NCBI GenBank assembly: GCA_002083405.1
Contig: LVWT01000038.1
Span: forward strand, 4,224 to 65,423
Reading direction: 5' to 3'
Source: Nitrospira sp. SG-bin2
GTDB lineage: Bacteria > Nitrospirota > Nitrospiria > Nitrospirales > Nitrospiraceae
DNA length: 61,200 nt
The position numbers and the translations under genes are program-made. Positions 17,331-25,175 of this stretch are shown in pieces. The notes below the pieces were generated by a model. It made no database searches. It was given only the letters and a program-made list of their open reading frames with translations, and was not told the DNA's origin. The number at the start of each line of letters is the position of its first letter. Position 1 is the stretch's first letter.

Positions 17331-18491
17331 ATCGAACACACACAGCAGCCCGAAGACCAAGAGATGTTGTGACGGAGCGAGCCCGAATACACCGGAACTG
17401 ACCTCACCCCTTCTGAAAAACCCGCCCCCGACACCGGTCGATTCATCATAGCGATGTTCAACCCGCAGCATCGTATTGGTCCACCGATACGGAAGCTTAT
17501 ACTCAAGCGTGGAGGTGATGGCTTTCACAAATTGCTCCGCCCCGGTCCAGCGTCCGTTCCGGTCCCAGTAGAACTCCGGACGCAATGCCACGGACCAGGG
17601 ACCGGTCACATGCCACCTCACCATCACATTGCCGCCCATCACGAAAGCCCGCGGGCTTCCCGGCTGGTCGGCGATATTCTCGGTTCCGACATCGTAGGAA
17701 GCGGCCACCGTGACCTCCTCCCCTTTCCACTCAAGAATATGATTGCCGTAGAGTCGCCAGAATTCCAGCGAAGTCTTGCTCTGATCCGGCCCCCAATACA
17801 GGGTCTGCATTGCAGTCAACCGGGAGGTGACTTTGTACGACCACTGCGTTCCATATGAAGGCTGGTCGTTGGGATGAGACAGATGCACATACCCGTTCAC
17901 GACGAATGCCGTCACGAGCAGCTTCTCGCTCACGGGATACTTCGCGTTGATGCCGAACATCATATAGGGGGTATAGTCGGCGATCCAGGAACGCGTGTAG
18001 TTCGCATTGTCCTTGGCATAGAGCGATTCATAGCCCATCAGACTGTTGAACAAACCCGCCGTAACCGTCAAACCGTTGCCTACCGGAGCCAAGTAGGAGG
18101 CATTGGCACGATGGAGATGCCTGAGCACATCCGCCCCGCCGACTTTCGGCTCTCCCTGTAGAAACGCAAAATCCACGGAATCGTAACCGCCCTGCGCTCC
18201 CAGCTCCATTCCCCAGCGTGACGCCTCACTCGCATCCTTGCGCACATAGGCCAGCACCATATTGGGAGCCGCCTGGTTGTGACGTGAAGCCGTGGCGCGG
18301 CTGCGCCAGAGATCGTTCTCCGGAACATTGAAATTGACGATGCCGCCGACATCGAGATACGCGCCGTAGCGCCACCCGGCAGATGGTACGGCCTTGTCTG
18401 TTATCGGAGACAGATCTAACTCCGACACACCCTGAGCATATTCGGTCGGAGACCCCAGCGCCACGAGAAGCAGCAGATAGAACAACATCAT
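17322..18491 (-). CDS. Outer-membrane beta-barrel protein (putative porin)
   Basis: A 389-residue exported protein: signal peptide MMLFYLLLLVALGSPTEYAQ, then about 360 residues of alternating amphipathic strands (WRYGAYLDVGGIVNFN, GMELGAQGGYDSVDF, GLTVTAGLFNSLMGYESLY, WSVALRPEFYWDRNG). The last segment HLLVFGLLCVFDSP is a beta signal-like end. The G-x-M-Y-E-S and W-x-A-D-Y-T-P patterns match the putative porins of the beta-barrel type found in many Gram-negative genomes. Cargo is unknown. The start at 18491 gives a standard signal peptide. Confidence 0.8.
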   Translation of the reverse strand: MMLFYLLLLVALGSPTEYAQGVSELDLSPITDKAVPSAGWRYGAYLDVGGIVNFNVPENDLWRSRATASRHNQAAPNMVLAYVRKDASEASRWGMELGAQGGYDSVDFAFLQGEPKVGGADVLRHLHRANASYLAPVGNGLTVTAGLFNSLMGYESLYAKDNANYTRSWIADYTPYMMFGINAKYPVSEKLLVTAFVVNGYVHLSHPNDQPSYGTQWSYKVTSRLTAMQTLYWGPDQSKTSLEFWRLYGNHILEWKGEEVTVAASYDVGTENIADQPGSPRAFVMGGNVMVRWHVTGPWSVALRPEFYWDRNGRWTGAEQFVKAITSTLEYKLPYRWTNTMLRVEHRYDESTGVGGGFFRRGEVSSGVFGLAPSQHLLVFGLLCVFDSP

Positions 18492-18578
18492 GCTCGTACA
18501 CTCACTAGGCGAGGCGATACCCGCCCCTTGGCGGGCCCATCGTAGAAGAGTTCTCATACGCGCACAAGGAGGAAGGGA

Positions 18579-19331
18579 CTATGCAAGCCGGCGATAGTGA
18601 CGGAGCAGAAGCCAACCGCCCCAGGCGAAGGAGGCCAGCATCAGCACGATGCCGACGTTGTACGCCAGATGAGCCAGACGATGGTCGTACTCCAGCCAGC
18701 CAAGCATGGCGAGAATGTTGTTCCAATCATGCCCGTCCGTTTCTTTTCCCGTGACCCCGCCCAACAACATGAGATCCATATCCCGCGCATCGTTGATGTA
18801 GGGCGCGACGTCCATGATGCTCTCGGCCATCCACCACAAACATACCGACGCACCGAACGGATCGCGGGTTTTGATGAGAAAGGTCCCGAGACAGATGAGT
18901 GGCATCAGCACCTGCCCTGCGCTCCCGCCCAGAAACATCATGAAACGTCCGAACGGCATAAAGATCAGGTGCCCTGCTTCGTGAAACGGGAGATTGATCA
19001 GATGCAGAACAGATTCGCCGGTGTAGTTGGTCTCAAGCGGTGTGAGAATGAACGTACGCCCCCACCAGACAAGGAGCAGAAACACCGTCGCCCGACCGAT
19101 GAGCGTCAGTGAATCGGTCGCCGTATCCGATTCAATCAACCAGTGCTTGGCCGTGACCACCCACTTAGAGTTCGCAAACGACCCCGCCGTCGAAACGACA
19201 CCCGTTCGTACCGGCAACGGTCTGTACTTGGCGAAAATGATTCCACACCGAAGACACTCCTCCCCCCCATCCTGTCGTTCCGCCTGACAGTTCGGGCAGT
19301 GGGACGTCGCTCTCTCAGTTGAAATCATCAT
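18579..19331 (-). CDS. Zinc-ribbon membrane protein with HEAGH motif
   Basis: A 250-residue protein. The N-terminus is a four-cysteine zinc ribbon (C12, C15, C26, C29). It is followed by about six hydrophobic helices. A metalloprotease-type H-E-A-G-H sits at residues 117-121 within NLPFHEAGHLIFMPFGRF, as in M50-like peptidases, but no second M50 motif (such as LDG) is clear. It may therefore be an active intramembrane protease or a degenerate relative. The next gene upstream on the same strand is a clear M50 enzyme, with repeat A between them. Confidence 0.7.
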   Translation of the reverse strand: MMISTERATSHCPNCQAERQDGGEECLRCGIIFAKYRPLPVRTGVVSTAGSFANSKWVVTAKHWLIESDTATDSLTLIGRATVFLLLVWWGRTFILTPLETNYTGESVLHLINLPFHEAGHLIFMPFGRFMMFLGGSAGQVLMPLICLGTFLIKTRDPFGASVCLWWMAESIMDVAPYINDARDMDLMLLGGVTGKETDGHDWNNILAMLGWLEYDHRLAHLAYNVGIVLMLASFAWGGWLLLRHYRRLA

Positions 19332-19386
19332 CCCACTGTAGGGCTGAGTGCGGAATCGGGCAAGAAAATCCAGCGAATGTTCTGCT

Positions 19387-19598
19387 AGCCCGCATTATTC
19401 ATGACGATTCGTGACGAAACCGCTGAGACGCCAGGCGAGACGGGCGCGTGGAGCCCCGAGAGACCGAGGCATACTTGAAACAGTATGTCGAGGTTGCGAG
19501 GGGCGAGCCCGCCCGCTGGCCGCGCGAAGCTCGCGGCCAAGCTTGTCGTAGCGGCGTATCGACGGTTGCAGTAGAAACGCTCATGAATAATGCGGGCT
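19387..19598. repeat. Structured palindromic element, copy A
   Basis: A 212-bp element bounded by perfect 18-bp inverted ends (AGCCCGCATTATTCATGA and its complement). Inside lie a second paired region (AACCG/ACGCC with GGCGT/CGGTT), a hairpin CATACT/AGTATG with a 6-base loop, and a hairpin TGGCCGCG/CGCGGCCA. Related copies lie at 28351 and 60776. It starts 16 bases after the stop codon of the minus-strand M50 gene. Open frames inside it are not conserved between copies. Confidence 0.9.
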
Positions 19599-19614
19599 CA
19601 GCCCGTTGAACAAC

Positions 19615-20592
19615 TTATGAATGGAAGGAGAACGGAACCGGCGCAAAGGTCGAGACGAACACAGCCAGCGCAATCCAGCCGACGATCTTACGGTTACGTC
19701 CTAACGGAGCATGGGGATCGCTGACGGGCGGATGACCGAGCCCCCAGAGCCCCGCCATGACCGCCCATAAAAACCATCCCGGCCAGCCGGCAAATCCCAG
19801 GACGATGAGGATTGGAACCGCGATGAACGCCATCGTCCGCTGTCTGCCTCCCCAAAGCGCATAGGCGACATGTCCGCCGTCAAGCTGGCCGATCGGAAGG
19901 AGATTGAGTGAGGTGACGAAGAAACCGAACCAGGCCGCAAAGGCAATCGGATGCAGCACGATATCCGATTCCGGTGAGATCGGCCCGATCACCAGCCATG
20001 CCAAAAACTGTAACAGCAACGGTTCCCCCAGGTGCAACCCGAAGGTGGCAGTCCGCTCCACAACGGTCGAAAGATTCAGTCCTACAATCAGCACAGCAAC
20101 GGCAACAATAAACCCGGCCAGCGGGCCGGCAACCCCGATATCGAACAGGGCGCGGCGATCCATGATGGGTCCGCGCATACGGATGATGGCGCCGAACGTT
20201 CCGATGAAATGGGGTGGCCCAGGAATGAATAACGGCAGCGAAGCTGGCACTCCGTGAATCCTGGATAACAGATAGTGGCCGAATTCGTGCGTCGCCAGAA
20301 TGAATAAAAGCGCCGCGGCAAAAGGAAGCCCTCGCCACAATGCCTCCGGATGTTCCAGCAGAAAATTCAGCGGCCCACGGGCCGTCCCGCTGTACGATTG
20401 ATAGGCGCCTGCCCATAAAGTCGTGAAGCAGGTCAGCAGAAACAGGCCGACGGGCAGCGCCCATGCTGAAAAAACAGACGGCGCTTCTTCATCGGCTTCG
20501 CTATCAATGGTCGGCGCGACGGCATCCGGTTCTTCCACACTTCCTGCCTCACTCCGGATGCGTGGCTGACCGTCCTCCCCTAATCCATCCAT
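19615..20592 (-). CDS. Site-2 protease family (M50) membrane protease
   Basis: A 325-residue intramembrane metalloprotease. An acidic N-terminus of about 40 residues precedes the membrane part. The zinc motif H-E-F-G-H lies at residues 102-106 (FILATHEFGHYLLSRIHG), and the third ligand is in NLLPIGQLDGGH near residue 228. The segment FIPGPPHFIGTFGAIIRM is typical of the subgroup without a PDZ domain. Such enzymes cut membrane-bound regulators or leftover signal peptides; the target is unknown. The gene lies 27 bases after the XRE/MBL fusion on the same strand, so the two are probably co-transcribed. Confidence 0.92.
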   Translation of the reverse strand: MDGLGEDGQPRIRSEAGSVEEPDAVAPTIDSEADEEAPSVFSAWALPVGLFLLTCFTTLWAGAYQSYSGTARGPLNFLLEHPEALWRGLPFAAALLFILATHEFGHYLLSRIHGVPASLPLFIPGPPHFIGTFGAIIRMRGPIMDRRALFDIGVAGPLAGFIVAVAVLIVGLNLSTVVERTATFGLHLGEPLLLQFLAWLVIGPISPESDIVLHPIAFAAWFGFFVTSLNLLPIGQLDGGHVAYALWGGRQRTMAFIAVPILIVLGFAGWPGWFLWAVMAGLWGLGHPPVSDPHAPLGRNRKIVGWIALAVFVSTFAPVPFSFHS

Positions 20593-20619
20593 GAAGTCCC
20601 TGATTATGTGTCGGGTTCG

Positions 20620-21504
20620 TTATTCGACGGTCACGAACGAGTTATGCTCCAGTTCCTCGGCCACAGTCGTGGCAGGACCGTGGCCTGGCAAAAGGCGATA
20701 GTTCAACGGAAGTGCGAACAAACGTTTGCGCACCGAATCAAGGTGCGTGGCGTACAGATGGCTTGGATTAGATCGACCGATCGATCCGGCAAAGAGTGTA
20801 TCGCCGACAAAGCAGACCGGCTGCTTGGGGTCATCTATCCGATAACAGATTCCGCCTGGCGTATGGCCTGGAGTTGTGAGGCAGTGAACCCTCCGGCGGC
20901 CGACCGTGATGGCGCACCCGTCCGCAGGCACAATCAGCAGCTCCGCTCGTGGTTTCCAATTCAACAGGTCAATATCGTCCGGCCCCAAATAGACCGGTAC
21001 TTCCCGATATGTGAGAATGCGATCAATCCCCTCGGCATGATCGGCATGCCCGTGCGTCAGACAAATCCCCACAAGGCGCAGGTTGCGTTTATTGAGCACC
21101 TCGACCATGACAGGCGCATTGTAGGCCGTATCGATCAGCAGGGCCTCACCCTCGTCATGAACGATGTAGCCCTGCACATCATAGCCGCCGATCGAGCCGT
21201 GCACCGTCTCGATCCAGTCCGGTTGGCGTTGCGCGAGCGGCTCCCATTTGTCGATCGCAATCTGCGCAAGCGGCTCACCCCGCAAACCCAGCGCATTAGC
21301 AAGCGCGAGGAGCTCCGCTCGATCACGCGCCTGCTCTCCCCGCTCCAGCGCCGCGATCACTCCATCGGACAACCCGGCCCTGCGCGAGGCATCGCCGGCC
21401 GAAAGCCCCAGACCGGTACGGGCTTTTTTCAGAATGTCACAACAGTCGTCTTCAAGCGGCATACATCCATCTTCAACAACGGCCCGGTTTGGTGAACACT
21501 GCAT
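20620..21504 (-). CDS. XRE-type HTH fused to metallo-beta-lactamase hydrolase
   Basis: A 294-residue two-domain protein. Residues about 20-75 form an XRE/Cro-like helix-turn-helix (ILKKARTGLGLSAGDASRRAGLSDGVIAALERGE). Residues about 95-290 form a metallo-beta-lactamase fold with T-H-G-H-A-D-H, a T-P-G-H-T-P-G segment, GDTLFAGSIGRSN and a final P-G-H-G-P. The hydrolase part resembles glyoxalase II-type and persulfide dioxygenase-type enzymes. The fusion suggests a hydrolase tethered to DNA or a metabolite-sensing regulator; this is inference. An ATG at 21462 is an alternative start. It lies upstream of the M50 protease in the same operon. Confidence 0.85.
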   Translation of the reverse strand: MQCSPNRAVVEDGCMPLEDDCCDILKKARTGLGLSAGDASRRAGLSDGVIAALERGEQARDRAELLALANALGLRGEPLAQIAIDKWEPLAQRQPDWIETVHGSIGGYDVQGYIVHDEGEALLIDTAYNAPVMVEVLNKRNLRLVGICLTHGHADHAEGIDRILTYREVPVYLGPDDIDLLNWKPRAELLIVPADGCAITVGRRRVHCLTTPGHTPGGICYRIDDPKQPVCFVGDTLFAGSIGRSNPSHLYATHLDSVRKRLFALPLNYRLLPGHGPATTVAEELEHNSFVTVE

Positions 21505-21675
21505 TTCCGATTCTTTGATCAGCCTCGTTGAGAGCCTCTGGAGAGATTATCATGACTCTATCCCTTCAGTGAAACATCCGCCTTACACAGTCCAGACACT
21601 TCACAGCACCGCGCCATGCGGCCGGCGATTACGGTCACGAATGGCGATGCCATAGGCTTCCCACACAATCCTTCA

Positions 21676-21705
21676 TTGACACTCTACACTGTTATGGTGT
21701 CTACT
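21676..21705 (+). promoter_or_regulatory. Promoter of the TumE/TumA-type pair
   Basis: TTGACA (21676-21681), an 18-base spacer and TCTACT (21700-21705). The ATG at 21711 follows after 5 bases, implying a leaderless transcript. ACAC/GTGT half-sites (21687-21701) within the spacer could serve autoregulation. Confidence 0.45.
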
Positions 21706-21710
21706 GCCAT

Positions 21711-22004
21711 ATGCCGAAAGCGAAACTGGTCCTCCACGCGAAATACGTGGATGAACAGGGCGGTCTGGTGGAAATGAAGGTCTACGACGTCCCAAGGACA
21801 CCGGCCACGCCTTACGGATTTAAGTACTCGCTGGTCTATGTCTACAAGGGGCACCGATTGATCGGCTACGACAACCATGAGCATCAAGGCGATCATCGTC
21901 ATTTTCATGACACGACAACTCCGTACGTATTCACGACCATTGAACACTTGATTGAGGACTTTCGTCGCGATGTCGCGGCTACGAAGAAGGAGCTTGGACA
22001 ATGA
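21711..22004 (+). CDS. TumE-family (DUF6516) toxin
   Basis: A 97-residue protein matching the TumE/DUF6516 toxin pattern: a beta-rich start KLVLHAKYVDEQGGLVEMKVYDVP, then YGFKYSLVYVYKGHRLIGYDNHEHQGDHRHFHD, and a helical end. The conserved Y-D-N-H-x2-x-G-x-H-x-H segment is complete, so the toxin looks intact. Members of this family act as toxins beside a small HTH antitoxin. The gene overlaps the next one by 4 bases (ATGA), the usual toxin-first order of this family. Confidence 0.85.
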   Translation: MPKAKLVLHAKYVDEQGGLVEMKVYDVPRTPATPYGFKYSLVYVYKGHRLIGYDNHEHQGDHRHFHDTTTPYVFTTIEHLIEDFRRDVAATKKELGQ

Positions 22005-22375
22005 AGGTCAAACGGCTGAAAGTAGGAGTACGCTCATTGGATGAAGGTCTGCAAGAATTCAGTGCCACGCTGAAGGCAGTCCAGGCCGGCAAAGCCCTGC
22101 CCAAACGAACGGGAGTCTACTTCGTCAGCGTGGAAGCCATGCGGCAGGTGCTCACACCGGCACGCCTGACCCTCCTGCATCTCATCCGGACTCGTCGTCC
22201 TCGCTCTATCGCTGCGCTCGCCAAGCTGATCGGCAGAGATTTCAAGAACGTGCATGGCGACTTGAAGCTCCTCGCAGACCTTGGCCTGGTGCAACTGGAG
22301 CCGGGAGCCCATGTGCGAGACTCCGTCACCCCGACCGTTCCGTACGAGCGGATTCAGTTCGAAATCGCGGTGTAA
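22001..22375 (+). CDS. TumA-type HTH antitoxin
   Basis: A 124-residue protein. A winged-helix DNA-binding region covers about residues 50-105 (LTPARLTLLHLIRTRRPRSIAALAKLIGRDFKNVHGDLKLLADLGLV), similar to MarR/ArsR-type readers and to the antitoxins partnered with DUF6516. The N-terminal 45 residues probably wrap the toxin. It is translationally coupled to the toxin gene. Autoregulation of the promoter at 21676 is inferred from the family. Confidence 0.85.
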   Translation: MKVKRLKVGVRSLDEGLQEFSATLKAVQAGKALPKRTGVYFVSVEAMRQVLTPARLTLLHLIRTRRPRSIAALAKLIGRDFKNVHGDLKLLADLGLVQLEPGAHVRDSVTPTVPYERIQFEIAV

Positions 22376-22400
22376 GATGTTTTCAATATTCTACGGACTA

Positions 22401-23477
22401 TCAAGATAGGGGCTGAAGAGAGGACAAGAATTCAACAATCCAACCAGATTCGCGAACCTTCCTCACAAACTCGTTCGAGTGTCCCAAAGTGTAGATTCCT
22501 CGTTTAGCAACATCCACATGGGCTATCTGATTACGGTGTTCAGTGATTAGCGCCAGCATCTTGTGAATATGAGGAACCGACAAGAGTCTTGACCATACGG
22601 CTATTTGTTTCTCAATGAGTGGCCTCCTCAGCGGATCGCTGATGGTCTTGTCAACTAACAACAAAATCTTTCCGATTCCGCATGTCTGCCTTCGACCTGG
22701 CGCCTCACTACCGAGAATTACGTCGAGTCGATCCTTATTCCGCTCGTAGACTTTGTGATAAAACTCTGCTTCCAGAGCAAGAGTCCAGCAGAGCGGAGCC
22801 GCTGATGGGTCAATCTTCCTGACGATTTCAGTGCCAACTATTTCTGCCCGGATCAGAATCTGTTTCGTATCGTCGTGCAGGTTGGCAACTAGCTCGCCAA
22901 AAACCTCTCGATAACGTCTTTCGGCTTCTACGCGTTCTCTCTCTATGGTCTCCCTCAACTCATGACGGCGTAGGCCTGGAAGTCTCGCCAAAACCCCCGC
23001 GTATTCGACTAAACCAATTACACCCTCTTCTTGGAAGTCCCCGATGAGTCCGGCAATATAGATCGCCCTTTCTGTAAATCCTTGATGCTCACAGAGGTCA
23101 AACAGCCGTAGAAGCCACTCCTGTAGAGCATCACAATATTCAACTCTGGAGTCATCCAGTCCTTGCTTTTGCACTTCCCTTAGCAGATGTTCATAAACTG
23201 CGAGCGCATGAAGAGGCTTGTCATGTTCGGCATACCACTCAGCCATTCCCACATTGCAGGGCCATTCCCAAGAGCTATGTACTCCAAAGATGCCCTTCAG
23301 AAACTGAGTCCACGCTCTTCTTATGTCTGACGAATCAGCATCATCAAGGTGAGATTCGGTAAAGGAAAGCGATTTGATGGTCGAGTCGTAACCATCGTCA
23401 AAAGGAGTTGACCATTTCTCAGAAAACAACGCTTCAATTTGGCCTAGAGATTCTCGGTCCGATTCGACATCGCCCAT
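22401..23477 (-). CDS. Unknown protein with C-terminal HEPN-type RNase motif
   Basis: A 358-residue, largely helical protein of no recognised family. Near residue 315 is E-H-R-N-Q-I-A-H, an R-x4-H motif of the kind that forms the active site in HEPN ribonucleases, in a helix-rich C-terminal region (residues about 200-350). The N-terminal 190 residues are acidic and helical, possibly TPR-like. Base composition looks more AT-rich than its neighbours, suggesting transfer. It sits tail to tail with the toxin-antitoxin pair, 25 bases away, so a defence or stress role is possible but unproven. Confidence 0.55.
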   Translation of the reverse strand: MGDVESDRESLGQIEALFSEKWSTPFDDGYDSTIKSLSFTESHLDDADSSDIRRAWTQFLKGIFGVHSSWEWPCNVGMAEWYAEHDKPLHALAVYEHLLREVQKQGLDDSRVEYCDALQEWLLRLFDLCEHQGFTERAIYIAGLIGDFQEEGVIGLVEYAGVLARLPGLRRHELRETIERERVEAERRYREVFGELVANLHDDTKQILIRAEIVGTEIVRKIDPSAAPLCWTLALEAEFYHKVYERNKDRLDVILGSEAPGRRQTCGIGKILLLVDKTISDPLRRPLIEKQIAVWSRLLSVPHIHKMLALITEHRNQIAHVDVAKRGIYTLGHSNEFVRKVRESGWIVEFLSSLQPLS

Positions 23478-23699
23478 GAGAATCCTCTACAAGCTGGAAG
23501 CGAAGGGCACGGAGGCGTTCGCCGTAGCGTCGAGGCGGTCCAACAGCTGCAATCGATAGCGCACGACGGCATTGCGACGCTGCGTCGCAGCCTCAGAGGA
23601 GTGCGCGGTCAAATAAGAAATCGCTTCAGTCGCCATGCGATCGCCATCGCATTATGGCGACGCCGGAGCTGGCCTCGCTTCGTCAGCCGGGAAACCTCT

Positions 23700-25175
23700 T
23701 CATCCTTCCGGAACCAGCTTGATCTCTTTCACCTCGCCAAAAGTCGAGAGCGCGGCCGGCAGAGTCTTGCCCGATCCGACGGCGACGATTTTCAGACGAT
23801 CCGGAGAGAGATGCTTCTTGGCAGCCGCCAGGATCTCCTCTTTGTTCAGCTTCACGACCTTGTCGCGCAGCTGTTGCAGAAAGTCTTTCGGCAGCCCGTC
23901 GTACTCCAGCTCGATCAGGCGGTTCACAATCGCCGAGGGGCTGGAGAACGAAAAGATGAACGAATTCACGTACGCGTCTTTCGCCTCCGCCAGCTCCGTA
24001 TCGCTCACGAGTTCCGTGCGCATGCGCTCGATATTCGCCAGAAACCGCTCGATGACTTCCTGCGTGGAGACCGACTTGGTCTCGGCCCGCACCAGCCAGA
24101 TCCCCTGATCATGCACCCCGGTATTGAGCCGGCTGCCGACGGAATACGCCAGGCCGCGTTTTGTCCGGACATCGTTGAAAATCCGGCTGCGGAAGGAACT
24201 GCCGCCCAAGATGTCGTTTGCAATCGCCAATGAGACATAATCGGGATCGTGCTCTTTGATCGACAAATGGCCCGCGCGCAGATGAGTCTGCGTCGTGTCT
24301 TTGTCGATGAACCAGACCTCCGGCTTCCCCGCATCGCTCTCCGGCACGTCGGCGATCTTCAACTCCGGAACCGCGCCTTTCTTCCAATCGCCGAACGCGT
24401 CACGCAACGCCGCAAGCATCGCCTCTTTCTTAAAGTCGCCGGTCACACCCAGAATGATGCCGTTCGGATGAATCGTGTTGCGGTGAAACGCGACCAGATC
24501 GTCTCTGGTAATGCGCCGCACTGAATCGATCGTACTCTCCCGCGCGGTCGGATGTTCCGCGCCGTAGAGCAGCTTGATGAATTCCCGGCCCACGATGGAA
24601 CCGGGATTATCCTGGCGGCGGCGAATTCCTTCGATCGCCTGCAATTTGGCCAATTCGAGGCGCGCCGGCTCGAACGCCGGATTTCGTACGAGCGCCGTAA
24701 AGATCTGCAATCCCCGCTTCAGATCTTTGCTTAACACGTCGAGCGAGGCAGACCCCGATTGTCTGCCGATACCGACACTGACATCGCCCGCAAACTGTTC
24801 CAGTGCTTCATCGACTTCTTCCGCTGAGAAGCCCCCGCCCCCTCCGGTGCGCATCACCGACCCGGTCAACGCCGCGAGGCCGATCTTATCGGCTGGATCA
24901 AGCCAACTTCCTGTTCGCATTGTGGCCGTCATGGTGATCAACGGGAGTTCGTGGTCTTCCAACAGATACACGACCATGCCATTGTCGAGCACGATCCGTT
25001 CCGGGTCAGGCGGCGAGAACTCAACTGGCTTGAAGGTCATCGTCCGAGGATCGCCGAGCGCTAACTCCCCCGCGCAGCCCGCCACGACAGATGCCAAAAG
25101 AACAATTGCAATGCCAAAGAAACTCAGTGTTCCGAAACCCCTTACCCCTAACCCCTCACCCCTTACCATCCTCAC
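23700..25175 (-). CDS. M16 family lipoprotein lacking the zinc motif
   Basis: A 491-residue M16 fold protein with two M16 halves. A lipobox (VVAGC, about residue 34) suggests lipid anchoring. Where active M16 enzymes have H-x-x-E-H, this protein reads GLAALTGSVMRTGG, so the catalytic site is absent. It probably forms a heterodimer with the zinc-bearing M16 protein encoded just upstream, as in alpha/beta processing peptidase pairs. The GTG at 25175 overlaps the upstream stop (GTGA); an ATG two codons later is the alternative. Codons near the 5' end consist of an unusual G-run tract. Confidence 0.92.
   Translation of the reverse strand: MRMVRGEGLGVRGFGTLSFFGIAIVLLASVVAGCAGELALGDPRTMTFKPVEFSPPDPERIVLDNGMVVYLLEDHELPLITMTATMRTGSWLDPADKIGLAALTGSVMRTGGGGGFSAEEVDEALEQFAGDVSVGIGRQSGSASLDVLSKDLKRGLQIFTALVRNPAFEPARLELAKLQAIEGIRRRQDNPGSIVGREFIKLLYGAEHPTARESTIDSVRRITRDDLVAFHRNTIHPNGIILGVTGDFKKEAMLAALRDAFGDWKKGAVPELKIADVPESDAGKPEVWFIDKDTTQTHLRAGHLSIKEHDPDYVSLAIANDILGGSSFRSRIFNDVRTKRGLAYSVGSRLNTGVHDQGIWLVRAETKSVSTQEVIERFLANIERMRTELVSDTELAEAKDAYVNSFIFSFSSPSAIVNRLIELEYDGLPKDFLQQLRDKVVKLNKEEILAAAKKHLSPDRLKIVAVGSGKTLPAALSTFGEVKEIKLVPEG
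25138..25162 (-). other. G-quadruplex-type tract at the 5' end of the M16 gene
   Basis: On the minus strand there are four GGGG runs, each separated by exactly three bases (TGA, TTA, TAA). They occupy codons about 5-13 of the inactive M16 gene. This is a textbook quadruplex pattern on the coding strand, 13 bases after the GTG start. Confidence 0.6.
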
